Below, in pieces: positions 23,870 to 33,729 of a stretch of DNA of 64,000 nt. Every line of letters starts with the position of its first letter. Position 1 is the stretch's first letter. A program made the translations under genes and the position numbers. Under the pieces are notes generated by a model. It worked only from the letters and a program-made list of their open reading frames with translations. It had not been told where the DNA came from and did no database searches. The stretch is from Congeria kusceri (taxonomy: Eukaryota > Mollusca > Bivalvia > Myida > Dreissenidae). The DNA lies in assembly GCA_027627225.1 (NCBI GenBank), contig CM051033.1, forward strand, positions 12,341,558-12,405,557, in the 5' to 3' direction.

Positions 23870-26800
23870 CTGGAAGTAAAATGCAAACAGAAATTATATT
23901 TTGTTCATGTTTGTTTGAGATAACGTTAATTTAAATATCAGCTGGAACAACAAGAACATCAGCAATGTAAACCATTTGACTTTCGCTTTCAATCAAATAA
24001 ATTAGACAGATGCTGTTAACGATAACACTAAAACCATCAGTTTTACCAATGAATTTTTTTGTGAAAATGTAAATCAGTGCATATCTTGTTTTAACTTTGT
24101 TAAAAGTCGACAATAATTAAACTAAGAAGCAATTTTTGGCAACATGTACAATCCGGTGTGGTTGAGTGGTTAGGATTCCTGGGTTTCACCCAGGGTTAGG
24201 ATAGGGTTCGATTCCCGGCACCGGAATATGTTGTTGTTGTTTTTTGGGGTACTTTTTAGCAGTCTCAAACGCGGAAGGACTACATGTACATTTATAGACA
24301 TTGAATAACATCTGATCGTACTATTTTTTTGAAAATTGAGAATCAATGTTCAATATTCTTACTGTTCATGTGTTGTCTTTGGACCATTTTAAGGTGCTTT
24401 ACGGTCATTTCGAGAATGTCCGCCTTTTCCAGCTTGGAATACTGTGTCGTCTGCAAAAATGGTAAATTAAAAAATATATTATTATGATATTGCATAAAAA
24501 CAATTACACGGAATTTACGCAATATTACAACTATAATTCCTGCAGTTAATATTCATTAAACGCTGAAGTTCGTTGCATTTTAAATGTTACGAAAACAATG
24601 ATCATATATCCAATATTTTACACGTGGGTTCCTTTGTACGAACGAAGTATGACTTTGCATTAATATGTTTATTAATTGCATTATAATATATGTGTGTACT
24701 GTTTGAAACTATTATATCAGTCACGAAATGTTAATTAACATTTCGTTCGTAAGGCCTTGCGCAGAAGATATAGATCTATGTAATGAAATTTTTTAATGCA
24801 TTATATAATACAAATGAGGCACGTCGTGGAAAAACCGATCTTAATGCATGTGCGCAAAATGTCGTCCCGGATTACCTTGTGCAGTCCGCAGAGGCTAAAT
24901 TGCTAATCCAGGACGGCACTTTCCGCTTTCAGTGGATTTATGTTTAGAAGAGACTTTATTGAAACAGAAAACACCATAAAAGCGGAAAGTGCCGTCCCGG
25001 ATTAGCCTGTGCGGACTGCACAGGCTAATCCGGGACGACACTTTACGCACATGCATTATGACCGGTTTTCTCATGACGCGCCACAAATGATTTTTGTTTT
25101 ATTGGATTATATTTCAATATGCGAAAGTCCCAACACAAACCGCGTGATATAAACAAAGACCATTATTATAAGATAAAATAACTATTCACTGTCGCTTAAA
25201 TTTGCACAAAAATTTGCATTTTAATGACTTCTTTTATCTCTTATATTAACGAAAACTCATTGATTTTAAAAACTACTCTTTTTTTTTCGGAAAATCAAAG
25301 GGAGATAACTCGTACATCTTTATTCATGGCTTGCAGCACGAGCGACTTGAGTTGCACGAGACAGTCGTTGATTCTCTGTCGTCTGCGTTTCTCCATCAGT
25401 GGTTTGTTGTTCTGAAAAGAGAGAAGCGACAACGTTAGTACTGTAATCCGGTGTGGTCTAGTGGTTAGGATTCCTGGTTTTCAACTAAAGCGGCCAAGGG
25501 TCGATTCCCGGCACCGGAACATCTTTATTTGTACTCTGAAAATTTAACCTCGTGCGCGAAGGAATTATTAACCTCGATTATCTTGTCATTATACATCAAA
25601 AACGTAGCATTTGTTTGCGCGGATTTTTGGTTGGTGTGCCGCATTTTTATATGGGCGTGACGGCGCTTGAATAAGGAGGCACCTAACGATAAACAAACAT
25701 ATTTACATAGCTAAGAACTTAACAAAGCCACTAAACGCACACTAAAGGCATCTGTATTGAAATACATCCATATAGTGGTGACATAAAACGCAAATATTGG
25801 GGTGTCAAGCGTTTTGATACATGTGCGAGTGGATACAAAGTCTATTTAATATATTTGCTATTTAAATTCTCCAATGCACAGACATTTGCCCAGGTGTTGA
25901 AGCTAACACAAGTGCCAGTATATTGACTAATGCACACAAGTGCTATTTGCAATTCGAACTTTGCAGCACTATATAGTGTTGAATGCACTATAATATCAAA
26001 CACAAGGAGTCTAAACAATGCGCACTTCTATGGTCTATGTTGGAATATTGCAAATCAAATGCTTTAACAGATATTTAACAATCATCACAGCTACACTAGA
26101 ACGTCTACTAGTACCAGTACCAGCACCAGCACCAAAACCACTACCACCACTACTACAATTACAATAACAACGACAACAACTACTACTACTACTACTACTA
26201 CTTCTTTAACTGCTGCTACTACTAATAATAATACTATTAATAATTCCATCACCACCACCACTACAACTACCATCATGACAACAACAAATGTTAGCGATAT
26301 AAGCCAGTTTCGAATTACACCGTTCTGTTATAAAGCTTACAGTGTACTAAGTCACATACGCATAAGCAGTGCATGCAAGGTGGGGACAGAGAAGAGTCCC
26401 ATGTGGATTCCTGCTGGCAATTGCCATACTGGGGTAGTCACGAAATGCGCGTGAGTGCGAGTTCAGATAGCGAGGTAGTCGAGATGAACACCTGTACAAA
26501 CACATATCACTATCATCCGAACATGCGCTAGATTAAGGGTAGATTAGCTACTCTTCACAGCTGTGGGGTCGACGGCGGCCAATAACGTCATGCGCAACGC
26601 GTTGCGTTACGACGTGCACCGGTCAGCGCTTCTACAGCTTGGAAATAAGGATATACAAATTTGATTATATGTTTAGCGTCCCCATGATTTTTCGAAAACT
26701 TACCAACCAGGCAGGAAAAAAGAAAAAATGAGTTAATAAAGACATTATTCTTTCACAACTTATTCATGGCAGCGGTACAAGTTAAAGCAAATGTTCACCC

Positions 26801-29330
26801 GCAAAACTGTTATATATCATCTTCGTATTGGGAACCTACTTTAAGGTAGAAAGATCGTAATGACTTCGGAAATACTCGCGAAATATCGGTTAACTTCGGC
26901 CCATTCGCCAGTTACCGTAAATCTAATCGATCTGATCCGAAACAGAAATTATTTTCGTGAAAATTACTTTTCGAATGTTGAGTTATTTTCAATTAAATGT
27001 GTGAAATAAATGCTTATTTATCTTTAAAGATGAATGTAAAAATGTAGTTTGAAGAAAAACAAGGTACTCTGACATAGGGCATACATTCAAATGACGTAAT
27101 TGTTGGGATTTTCTGTTTACATTTAATCATGACATTTTCGCGAAATTTCTGGTGTATTTCCTTACACTTAAGTTAAAATAGTTATAAATAAACGTCCAAG
27201 GATTATTAGTATTATTGAACATAATTATTCGTATATAAAAACATATCTGCGTAAAGGAGATACGTGCTCCTTGCTGTGAAATAACATTCGTTCACACCAA
27301 AAACTTGGAAAAATAGTCAGTCGAGGTGGGTGGAGAGCGGGACGTCGGGTGATCGAATTTGGTGTTCTGTTGGATAATATAAAAATACTGTTCATTGTGT
27401 AAACTTGGGCCTATTTCACTGTGGAATTTTGACGAGATCTACCGCTGTAAAAAAACATCTGAAAATTATGTATCGGCGAAATGATGAGAATGGTCTAAGA
27501 GACACCTTTTTATCTAAAAACAGTGACATTTTACCAATAGTCACAAGCGTCAAGAAGAGTCTTGATGAAGTTATCACACAGATTTGTCAGTGTTTTGAAA
27601 CTTGTTAACCCAATGTAATGAAAATGTCCATTGAATTTTCTGAAACACACACTTATAAAAAATGTTTATTATTTTTCTGAATTTGGTAAAATTTGTATTT
27701 AAAATGTTTACACAAAACATTATTTCTTTAACATTAATGCAAAAATAATTCATTTAATATCGAGACTGCTAATAGATTATAATTATAAGAGAAAAACAAT
27801 ATTTTAACATAGAAGGAAAATATTTGCTTTTTTACTAGTCTTATTTTTCATATTTTTTTTATAACATAGGGTTGCTTCAGTCCAAATGTTATACCTTGAG
27901 ATTTTTGTGGTGAACCTGTCAATTTAAACCTTAACTCTCAGATAAGGTTATACTATATGTTGGTATTACTGATTTTGACATACTATGAAATAAAAGTTTA
28001 AAAAATTACAATAATTGGTGTTTGGCATATTTTTACTGTAATGAAATCTGTAGTTTTTTACCATATGCTTAGCCAAATTTAATGTAATAAGTATTGTTGG
28101 TCAACTTTAGTACTTATGTTTGTTATACTTTTTCATAAGATACACCTTTAACGCATAAATTAAAGCTATTCGGGAATAAATAAAATACATTTTGACGATA
28201 TGTCAGTCATTTTTGTAAGTGTACCACATCAGAATTTTAGGTTGAAGTAGAAAAATTAGGGGTTATAAGAAAAATCGCATGTTTGTCAAAACGTGTGGTT
28301 AGATTTTGTTTATATTTCACAGTTTAGTCTCATAATAGATTTAATTATCAAAGATAATAAGAAAAGCAAGGTCAGAAAAAAGTCCCATTAGGGTCTTTCT
28401 ACCTTAACACAGTATTTAACTGTGTAAATTGACTAGTTGCATACTTTTACAAACAATTTAAAAACACCTAAAAGTATGTTTCCCCCTGTTTTAATATGCT
28501 TTCCAACTCGATTTTTTACATTGTCAATATTGTTGTTGTTTTTTTCGTTCAGGCATCCAAACACCTACCAGCCCGAGGACGCTAAACATAGAATCAAATT
28601 TGTATGGCCTAATGATGTTCCGTGGACTATTGGAATGAAATGCTGTCGGAACTGCGTAGAACAGTTTGTTAGCGTGGGGACTGCAGTATTTGTCTCAATA
28701 TGATGCCGCATTGCACATTTTTGTACGAATGGAACCGATTGATCTTAAATTATGTAGTTTAATTTATGGGAAAATGACTAAGATATTGTTTGTTCTTGTT
28801 TTGCCGCGACTAATACTCACTTAACCTGTGGGCCAGCTACTGACGCCGTTACAATCACCAATACTTAATACTTCTACTACGACCAGAATTTCGGCACGAT
28901 AAGACCATAATGTGTTGAGTTGCCGTAAAACCCAAATAAAAAATTAACAAACGACGAGAATATATATGTACATACAGTCATATATCTACTGCTATGCTCG
29001 TTAAACCACCTTCATCACCACCAGAACCACCAACACCAACTGCTGATACTACTGCTACTACCACCACCGCTACAACTACTGTTTCTATTACTACCACTAC
29101 CACCACCACTACTACCACCACTCCACAACCACAACAAATTCTTCTGTTGATGCTGTAGCTACCGCTGATGTTCAAATTCTATGCGTATGCTGTAATAAAC
29201 TTCCATTTTACTAAAATATATCAATACAACATAATATTAAAAGTATCATTACGTAAACAGCATCCTTATGCGTACATACCCTTCTGTTGGAAGAAGAAAC
29301 TTTTTCCGATTTATCAGGGGACTCATCCAT
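23103..29330 (-). CDS. HES1: HES-family bHLH-Orange-WRPW transcriptional repressor, whole spliced gene
   Basis: Four exons join in phase: 29330-29280, 25411-25316, 24450-24363 and 23869-23103 (51+96+88+767 nt, 333 codons plus stop). Seen: a short N-terminus; a basic region with the HES-type proline (NNKPLMEKRRRQRIN); helix 2 (SKLEKADILEMTVKHL); an Orange domain (MISRYRAGFNECAAEIARYL, then ELKSHVMGYLANSM); a Ser/Pro/His-rich linker; and WRPW at the very C-terminus. All introns are GT-AG. Family knowledge: these proteins bind N-box and class C E-box DNA as dimers and recruit Groucho/TLE through WRPW, usually as Notch targets in the nucleus. An in-frame TAG lies upstream of the ATG, which supports the start. 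Intron 1 is 3.87 kb and full of repeats. The protein is somewhat longer than human HES1 (about 280 aa). Assignment to HES1 rather than HES4 or another group is inference. Confidence 0.94.
24152..24226 (+). pseudogene. tRNA-Glu-like copy with insertion, HES intron 3
   Basis: Acceptor stem and anticodon TTC are preserved, but the loop begins GTTTCAC and the D arm reads GTTGAGTGG. The variable/T-stem region carries extra bases (GTTAGGATAGGG). TTTTTT lies about 15 nt downstream. It is opposite in strand to the 6-16 kb cluster and antisense to the HES gene. Confidence 0.75.
24363..24450 (-). CDS. HES1: HES gene exon 3 (loop and helix 2)
   Basis: 88 nt between a TTTTTGCAG acceptor and a GTAAGAA donor, ending in phase 1. 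Encodes TTQYSKLEKADILEMTVKHL and continues into KMVQRQHMN. The KLEKADILEMTV core is a hallmark of the HES/HEY helix 2. The split codon A|CG joins the last exon as Thr. Confidence 0.95.
24814..25085 (-). mobile_element. Double-hairpin palindromic MITE, copy 4 (HES intron 2)
   Basis: Full-length, minus orientation, within the 865-bp HES intron 2, about 230 bp from exon 2. One arm has an extra CTAAATTG interruption. Confidence 0.9.
25316..25411 (-). CDS. HES1: HES gene exon 2 (basic region and helix 1)
   Basis: 96 nt, 32 codons, phase 0 at both ends, between a CTCTCTTTTCAG acceptor and a GTACGAG donor. Encodes the proline-containing basic region KPLMEKRRRQRIN and helix 1 (DCLVQLKSLVLQAMNKD). 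The intron positions appear to match those I recall for vertebrate Hes genes. Confidence 0.95.
25447..25519 (+). pseudogene. tRNA-Glu-like copy with broken anticodon stem, HES intron 1
   Basis: The 5' half is perfect, but the 3' side of the anticodon stem reads CTAAAG instead of CCAGG and the T loop begins GTCGATT. It lies only about 35 bp from HES exon 2 on the opposite strand. Confidence 0.8.
26095..26285. repeat. ACN trinucleotide-rich tract (HES intron 1)
   Basis: Runs of CAC/ACT/AAC/AAT triplets including (ACT)8-like and CACCACCACCAC. The open frame on the minus strand reads mostly Val and is an artefact of the triplets. Confidence 0.9.
26841..28407. mobile_element. 1.57-kb TTAA-flanked inverted-terminus element, copy A
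   Basis: Bounded by TTAA on both sides with inverted termini GGTAGAAAGAtCgTAATGaCTT and its inverse. It lies in HES intron 1 and interrupts another repeat whose uninterrupted paralogue is at 1090-1480, so both ends can be placed. It encodes no recognisable transposase; one short ORF is listed separately. A TTAA target suggests piggyBac-type mobilisation, but the termini do not start with the usual CCC. Confidence 0.8.
27405..27608 (+). CDS. Short ORF inside TTAA element, unknown
   Basis: 67 codons, ending CQCFETC-stop, with a central segment KIMYRRNDENGLRDTFLSKN. The matching frame of copy B (43166-43306) is also open over its last 47 codons, with substitutions but no indel there; copy B loses one A further upstream. 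The protein is basic at the N-terminal half and resembles no family I recognise. It may be coding, or a conserved non-coding block that happens to be open. Confidence 0.3.
   Translation: MGLFHCGILTRSTAVKKHLKIMYRRNDENGLRDTFLSKNSDILPIVTSVKKSLDEVITQICQCFETC
29005..29145. repeat. ACN trinucleotide-rich tract, second
   Basis: CACCACCAGAACCACCAACA and onward, ending ACCACCACTCCACAACCACA. Similar in composition to the tract at 26.1 kb and in the same intron, 130 bp from HES exon 1. Confidence 0.88.
29280..29330 (-). CDS. HES1: HES gene exon 1 (start codon)
   Basis: Encodes 17 residues, MDESPDKSEKVSSSNRR, and ends at AGG followed by the donor GTATGT (phase 0). It was found by looking for an ATG exon ending in a basic stretch that joins NNKPLMEKRRR. 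The same reading frame is closed by a TAG upstream, so this is the likely initiator. It is too short to show as a long ORF. Confidence 0.85.
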
Positions 29331-29584
29331 TGTAAATGCACACGTAATATTGTAATAATCCTAATAATGTTATTCCGTATGCACCGTGCACATTCAATTC
29401 ATATGGTTATGTCTGGTTTTTGTTTAGTATCGATTAAAATATTTCAACCACTGCTTTATCCATATGCAACAGTTTAAACGTTTCGGGATTTGCAACCTGT
29501 TGCTCTCACGAAATTTGTTCGTTGAGGACTGACATTTCTCAAGACTTTAAACAATTCATTTTCACAATGTGAATTTTCTCAATT

Positions 29585-29975
29585 ACCAGTTCCCACGATG
29601 ATCGTTATCGCTGGCCAATTAAATTGGCCAATTTGCAGCTAACAAGTGTCTGCTCTCCGCCGATTGGTCGAGAGCGTTAAACACCGCCTACGCGGCTGTC
29701 AATCTTACCGTAGAACAAACGAACCGAGGTGACCGCACGCGCGAGCGGAGGTCATCCGCATACCGATGCATGGGAAAGACACGCCCGCTCATTGAAAGTC
29801 TCTAAACCGACAAACTAACAAATTTTCTGACCAAACGAGGATCCGTGCTAATACCTACTTACACTAACAATCGTGTTTATCTTGCGACGGCCGTGTAATT
29901 ATGCTGCTCTTTTGTGCGGTCTCGCGACTCTGTAATCTGACGCAGAATAAGATATTCAAAACCGTGGGAAAACGA
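29585..29975 (-). promoter_or_regulatory. Probable HES promoter/enhancer with CSL (Su(H)/RBPJ)-type sites
   Basis: Upstream of the HES start codon, in a locally GC-richer stretch, lie two exact CGTGGGAA motifs (the RBPJ/Su(H) consensus form). One is at 29590-29597 on the minus strand, about 260 bp before the ATG; the other is at 29963-29970 on the plus strand. Between them are CCAAT-type boxes (near 29615-29630 and 29660) and a CACGCG class C E-box at 29736-29741. The two CSL sites are about 365 bp apart, so this is not a classic paired Su(H) site. The transcription start is not known. Confidence 0.5.
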
Positions 29976-29979
29976 GCGA

Positions 29980-31440
29980 CTTCTGTAAACTTTTTGGTAA
30001 GCCGACAAACGGTGTAGAATTTGACATTTATGGAATTACAAACACATATGGTTAAAATATTGTTCTGTTGAATAATACAGCATTTAAATAGTAGGGGTTG
30101 CTCGTTTTGGATTTACAAAGAGAACGGTGATTGTGAGCCTGTGTATTCTTATCGTACATAGTCGAGATTTAGGTCTTATCTTCTTGTATACCAGCTCCTA
30201 ATTGATCGGAAAATTGGTAACATATTCGTTCCTTTCAACGTGTATTCATAAAAGTATAAGGTAAATTGCATCCTCTCAGAAAACACCATTCAAAGCATTG
30301 ACAGTTTATCTGTGCATAGCCTCCGCTAAGAGATTACATTGGATTTAAAGCTGAAGTACAAATTTGCCATCAAACTAATTCTATTTCATAAGGATGACGA
30401 ACAAACATTATGGGTATTTAATTCATTAAATCTATAGCAATTATTCATGAAAACTTGTAACAATAAAAATGGATTCAAATGTCTCCTTAACAAAATTTAA
30501 GCAAAACATTTCGTCTAAAACTACTTGCTAACTATAAAAATATTTAGTACACGAAGGTGAATGTAAAAATATTTGCATTGCCAAGAAAATGATTTTACTG
30601 TTACATATTAAAATGTTGCATTGTCAGTTGATTGCAGATGTTCATGAATTAATTATATTTGCATTGCCAAGAAAATGATTTTACTGTTACATATTAAAAT
30701 GTTGCATTGCCAGTTGATTGCAGATGTTCATGAATTAATTATACAATTATACATAGCAGAACAGATTAACGCGTTGTAACAGATTTTCAAACGTGTTGTA
30801 ACAGATTTTCAGCAAAATCACCCGCAGGCGTGGCAAATAACGGCGCAAATAACGGCGATCTAGTCTTTAACGAAAAGCACCCGTGCAACAGTCGGTCACC
30901 AAAAGGTGAAGGTCATGCCACGAGCAATGATGCTGAGCATGATTGTTTTATTATCTGATACCAAGACGCGGGAACGTGCGATAGCCCGTATTTTACACTG
31001 TTTTGTCTAATCTTATCGCGTGGCAATAGCCATATCGGCCCGATATAACACCGGATAACGCGGCCTTGGTTCCGCGTTTTAGGTTGCGCATTTGAGACAA
31101 ATTTTTGGCACGCAGTCCTATTTGAATGATAAAGTAATAATGGAGACTCAATGATTCATTGAGACGATTTGAACGCATGCCGTTCGTGTGCTAACTGATA
31201 AATGATGATAAGTAATGAATGAGAAAACTGGAAATGATAATTAATTAAATATTCACAAACCAAGCAGCAAATGTTCAAGTCTCCTGAACGAACGGACGGA
31301 CAAGGTTAAGTCGAAATTGTAGAAAGTGTACAAACGAGTTTCTAGTCAACTCGTACCATAGTCAACCAATACCATGGTCAACTCGAACATTTTTGTAAAC
31401 TCGTACCACTGCTCAACTATTACTTTAGTCAATTCGTGAG
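29980..31440. other. HES upstream region, no gene seen
   Basis: Holds the 86-bp duplication at 30571 and otherwise unique AT-rich DNA. It could contain HES enhancers. Confidence 0.5.
30571..30742. repeat. 86-bp direct tandem duplication
   Basis: 30571-30656 and 30657-30742 are almost identical (ATTTGCATTGCCAAGAAAAT onward), with a GTCAGT/GCCAGT difference. Confidence 0.93.
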
Positions 31441-31468
31441 TGTGTGTGTGGTGAGTTTTTATCAGTGT

Positions 31469-31509
<41 letters not shown>
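31469..31509. repeat. (TA)n microsatellite
   Basis: About 20 uninterrupted TA units. Confidence 0.97.
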
Positions 31510-31510
<1 letters not shown>

Positions 31511-31740
31511 GATGTAACTAAAGGGAGACAAACCAGATATAAGCGATTGAAGGTTATACTTGTTGTCCCCCTTGTATATAGGTCGCATTATTTGCTACGC
31601 CAGGCGTGTATAGGCGTGTATAATAATATTGCTTTATGGCCCCAGCATGCCATGGGTGTTCTGTTTTAGGCAGAACAAAGTTACGAACGGATCTGCTAGA
31701 TAGTTTCTGGGAAGGATAAATTTGAGCTAATAAGGGTCGC

Positions 31741-31815
31741 AGTGGTGTCATTGATATGGTGTCCGCCTTGCGATCGGTAGGTCGCGAGTTCGATCCCTTC
31801 TCGCATGCGAATGTT
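31741..31815 (+). repeat. tRNA-like SINE head
   Basis: A region ending GAGTTCGATCCC looks like a tRNA B box, preceded by a GGTGTCCGCC segment. It runs directly into the hairpin-ended element that starts near 31848. Structure is weak. Confidence 0.4.
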
Positions 31816-31847
31816 GTTTCTCATAAGAGACCCGGGCTGGTATTCAC

Positions 31848-32073
31848 AAAGCTCCCAAGGGAAATCTAAACTTAAGGTAAAATTTCAGATCAAATTGTCT
31901 ACGTGAAATCTAACGATTTCTGTTTACAAAAGGGTAGAATATGAACCATTAAAGCAATTTTTACTAGTTTAAAACATTTAAATGTAAACAGAGGTATATA
32001 TGAAACAGTCAGAGACGTAATGAAATTTATCAATTTAAGATAATTTCCCCATGAGCTTTGTGAATACGGGCCC
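31848..32073. mobile_element. Hairpin-ended short element
   Basis: Inverted ends CCCGGGCTGGTATTCACAAA and its near-inverse TTTGTGAATACGGGCCC, about 225 bp apart, with AT-rich sequence inside. A similar end fragment occurs at about 48450 (TTTTGTGAACACGGGGCC). Confidence 0.65.
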
Positions 32074-32778
32074 AAGTCACTAGTTCTACAGGGCCCTGTC
32101 TTATCAAAGATTTTACAAGTTTAAGTTACGACTGAATTTTGTAGTTAAAAAAAAAGAAGACATTTATGGTCAGTATGTTCCTGAAATAAAGGACATGTGA
32201 AAGATACCAAGGAAATGAATAGAATTACTGAAATAAAGCGATCAAAGATGTTTATGCTTAGCATTTATGCTTCTTCGAAAATTGTATCGTAATGTAAATA
32301 TGCCCTACGATGATTAATAAGACAGGTCCCAGGAAACGGACTCGGGTGTCTCAATAAAGCCTAACACTTTCCACACAATCGAGCTAAAATAAGTAGGTGT
32401 GAACTTTAAACGACCTAATCAACATAACTGTATGTTATCGGTGATCCGGATCATCGCCTGGATCATGAAATCTTTTAAAAGTATTTTATTGGCAGATAGA
32501 CAGGGGAGGTAACCTATCACTGGAAAAATTCAAATGCTTAAAATGACATGTTCACATATTGAAGAATTGAAAATTTGAACATTTTTGTCTCAGATTCCAA
32601 AAATAAAATAAAAGTGCATATAAAAGAGCGAAATAACGCTACTGACATACAAATATACTGTAAATACCGTTTCGTTTATAAAAAATCATCAATTGAAATT
32701 GATAGAATTATAAAAGCGTTTGTGACGCTAAACGATGCAATAATTTGGAAGGTTTGTGTTGTTTTCGTTGAAAATGTT

Positions 32779-32892
32779 GAAAACACATGGATCACATGAA
32801 AACACGTGGATCACATGAAAACACGTTGATCACTTGAAAACACGTGGATCACATGAAAACACATGGATCACATGAAAACACGTGGATCACTT
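32779..32892. repeat. 19-bp tandem repeat x6 with CACGTG E-boxes
   Basis: The unit AAAACACGTGGATCACATG is repeated six times with point changes. Three units keep CACGTG; the others read CACATG or CACGTT. It lies 40 bp upstream of the tRNA-like sequence at 32932. Confidence 0.9.
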
Positions 32893-32931
32893 TCATGATG
32901 TAAACAAAATACACATTCAAGTACAAGTCGG

Positions 32932-32994
32932 ATTGGCCGAGCGGTTAGCGCCTGAGACTTTTGAGCTGGAGGTTCGAACCCCGGTGGGAGCAAC
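32932..32994 (+). pseudogene. Class II (Ser/Leu-type) tRNA-like sequence
   Basis: The A box TGGCCGAGCGG and B box GGTTCGAACCC are both intact, but there is no long variable arm and the acceptor ends do not pair. A homologous, more decayed copy with a shared upstream flank lies at 41800-41870. It is either a tRNA relic or the head of a SINE. Confidence 0.55.
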
Positions 32995-33224
32995 ATTTTT
33001 TGTTCTTCTTATGCTTTTCTTGTCATATTACTTGAGCTCTTTGGTTCAGATGCTATAATTTGTCAAGTTACGACGTTTACTGGCTTATTTCAAGAATACC
33101 TAAACTTTGTGAATAAGTCAATTTAAGAAGGGGGTACCTATCTTGGCAGAGGCCTGCGACCTCCGAGTGCTTTCTAGTTGTTAATTACTACTCAACACCT
33201 GCATATCGAAGGTTTAGAAAAAAA

Positions 33225-33722
33225 CTTATGTTTTATGTTATGAGTTGTTGTAAGTGTATAAGAGTTTTGAGCTCTTGGATTAAGAAATAATTTTAGAATT
33301 TGCGTTGTTTATCTGTAAATAAGCAACGATTTTGAGTTCTGATGCGCAAGAAATAAACCACGTAGGTTTTAGTCCGTATGGTTTAATATATGCGCATCAG
33401 AACGAAAATCGTTGCTTTTTTTTTACAGATAAACAATGATAAAGCGAAATTTATTTCGATTCCAACATGACCAATAATAAGTTATTTCATTATGTTTTAT
33501 ATTATGAGTTGTCGAAGTGTATACACGTTTTCAGCTCTTGAATTAAGAAATAATTTTCGATTTTGAGTTGTTTATCGGTCAATAAACAACGATTTTGAGT
33601 TCTGATGCGTAAACAATTAACCACGAGGGTTTTAGTGGTTTAATATAGGCGCATCAGAGCGAAAAATCGTTGTTTATTTACAGATAAACAATGATAAAGC
33701 GAACATTATTTCGATTCTAACA
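33225..33722. repeat. Hairpin-forming repeat, two tandem copies
   Basis: Each copy has an inverted pair: AACGATTTTGAGTTCTGATG and CATCAGAACGAAAATCGTTG (the second copy has AGAGCG), between GTTTATCTGTAAATA and TTTACAGATAAAC. Further degenerate copies are at about 37195-37365 and 48150-48295. Confidence 0.75.
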
Positions 33723-33729
33723 TGACCTG

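Noticed and set aside
26091..26276. Val-rich minus-strand ORF
   Set aside because: A translation of trinucleotide repeats. The same applies to the frame at 28978-29175.
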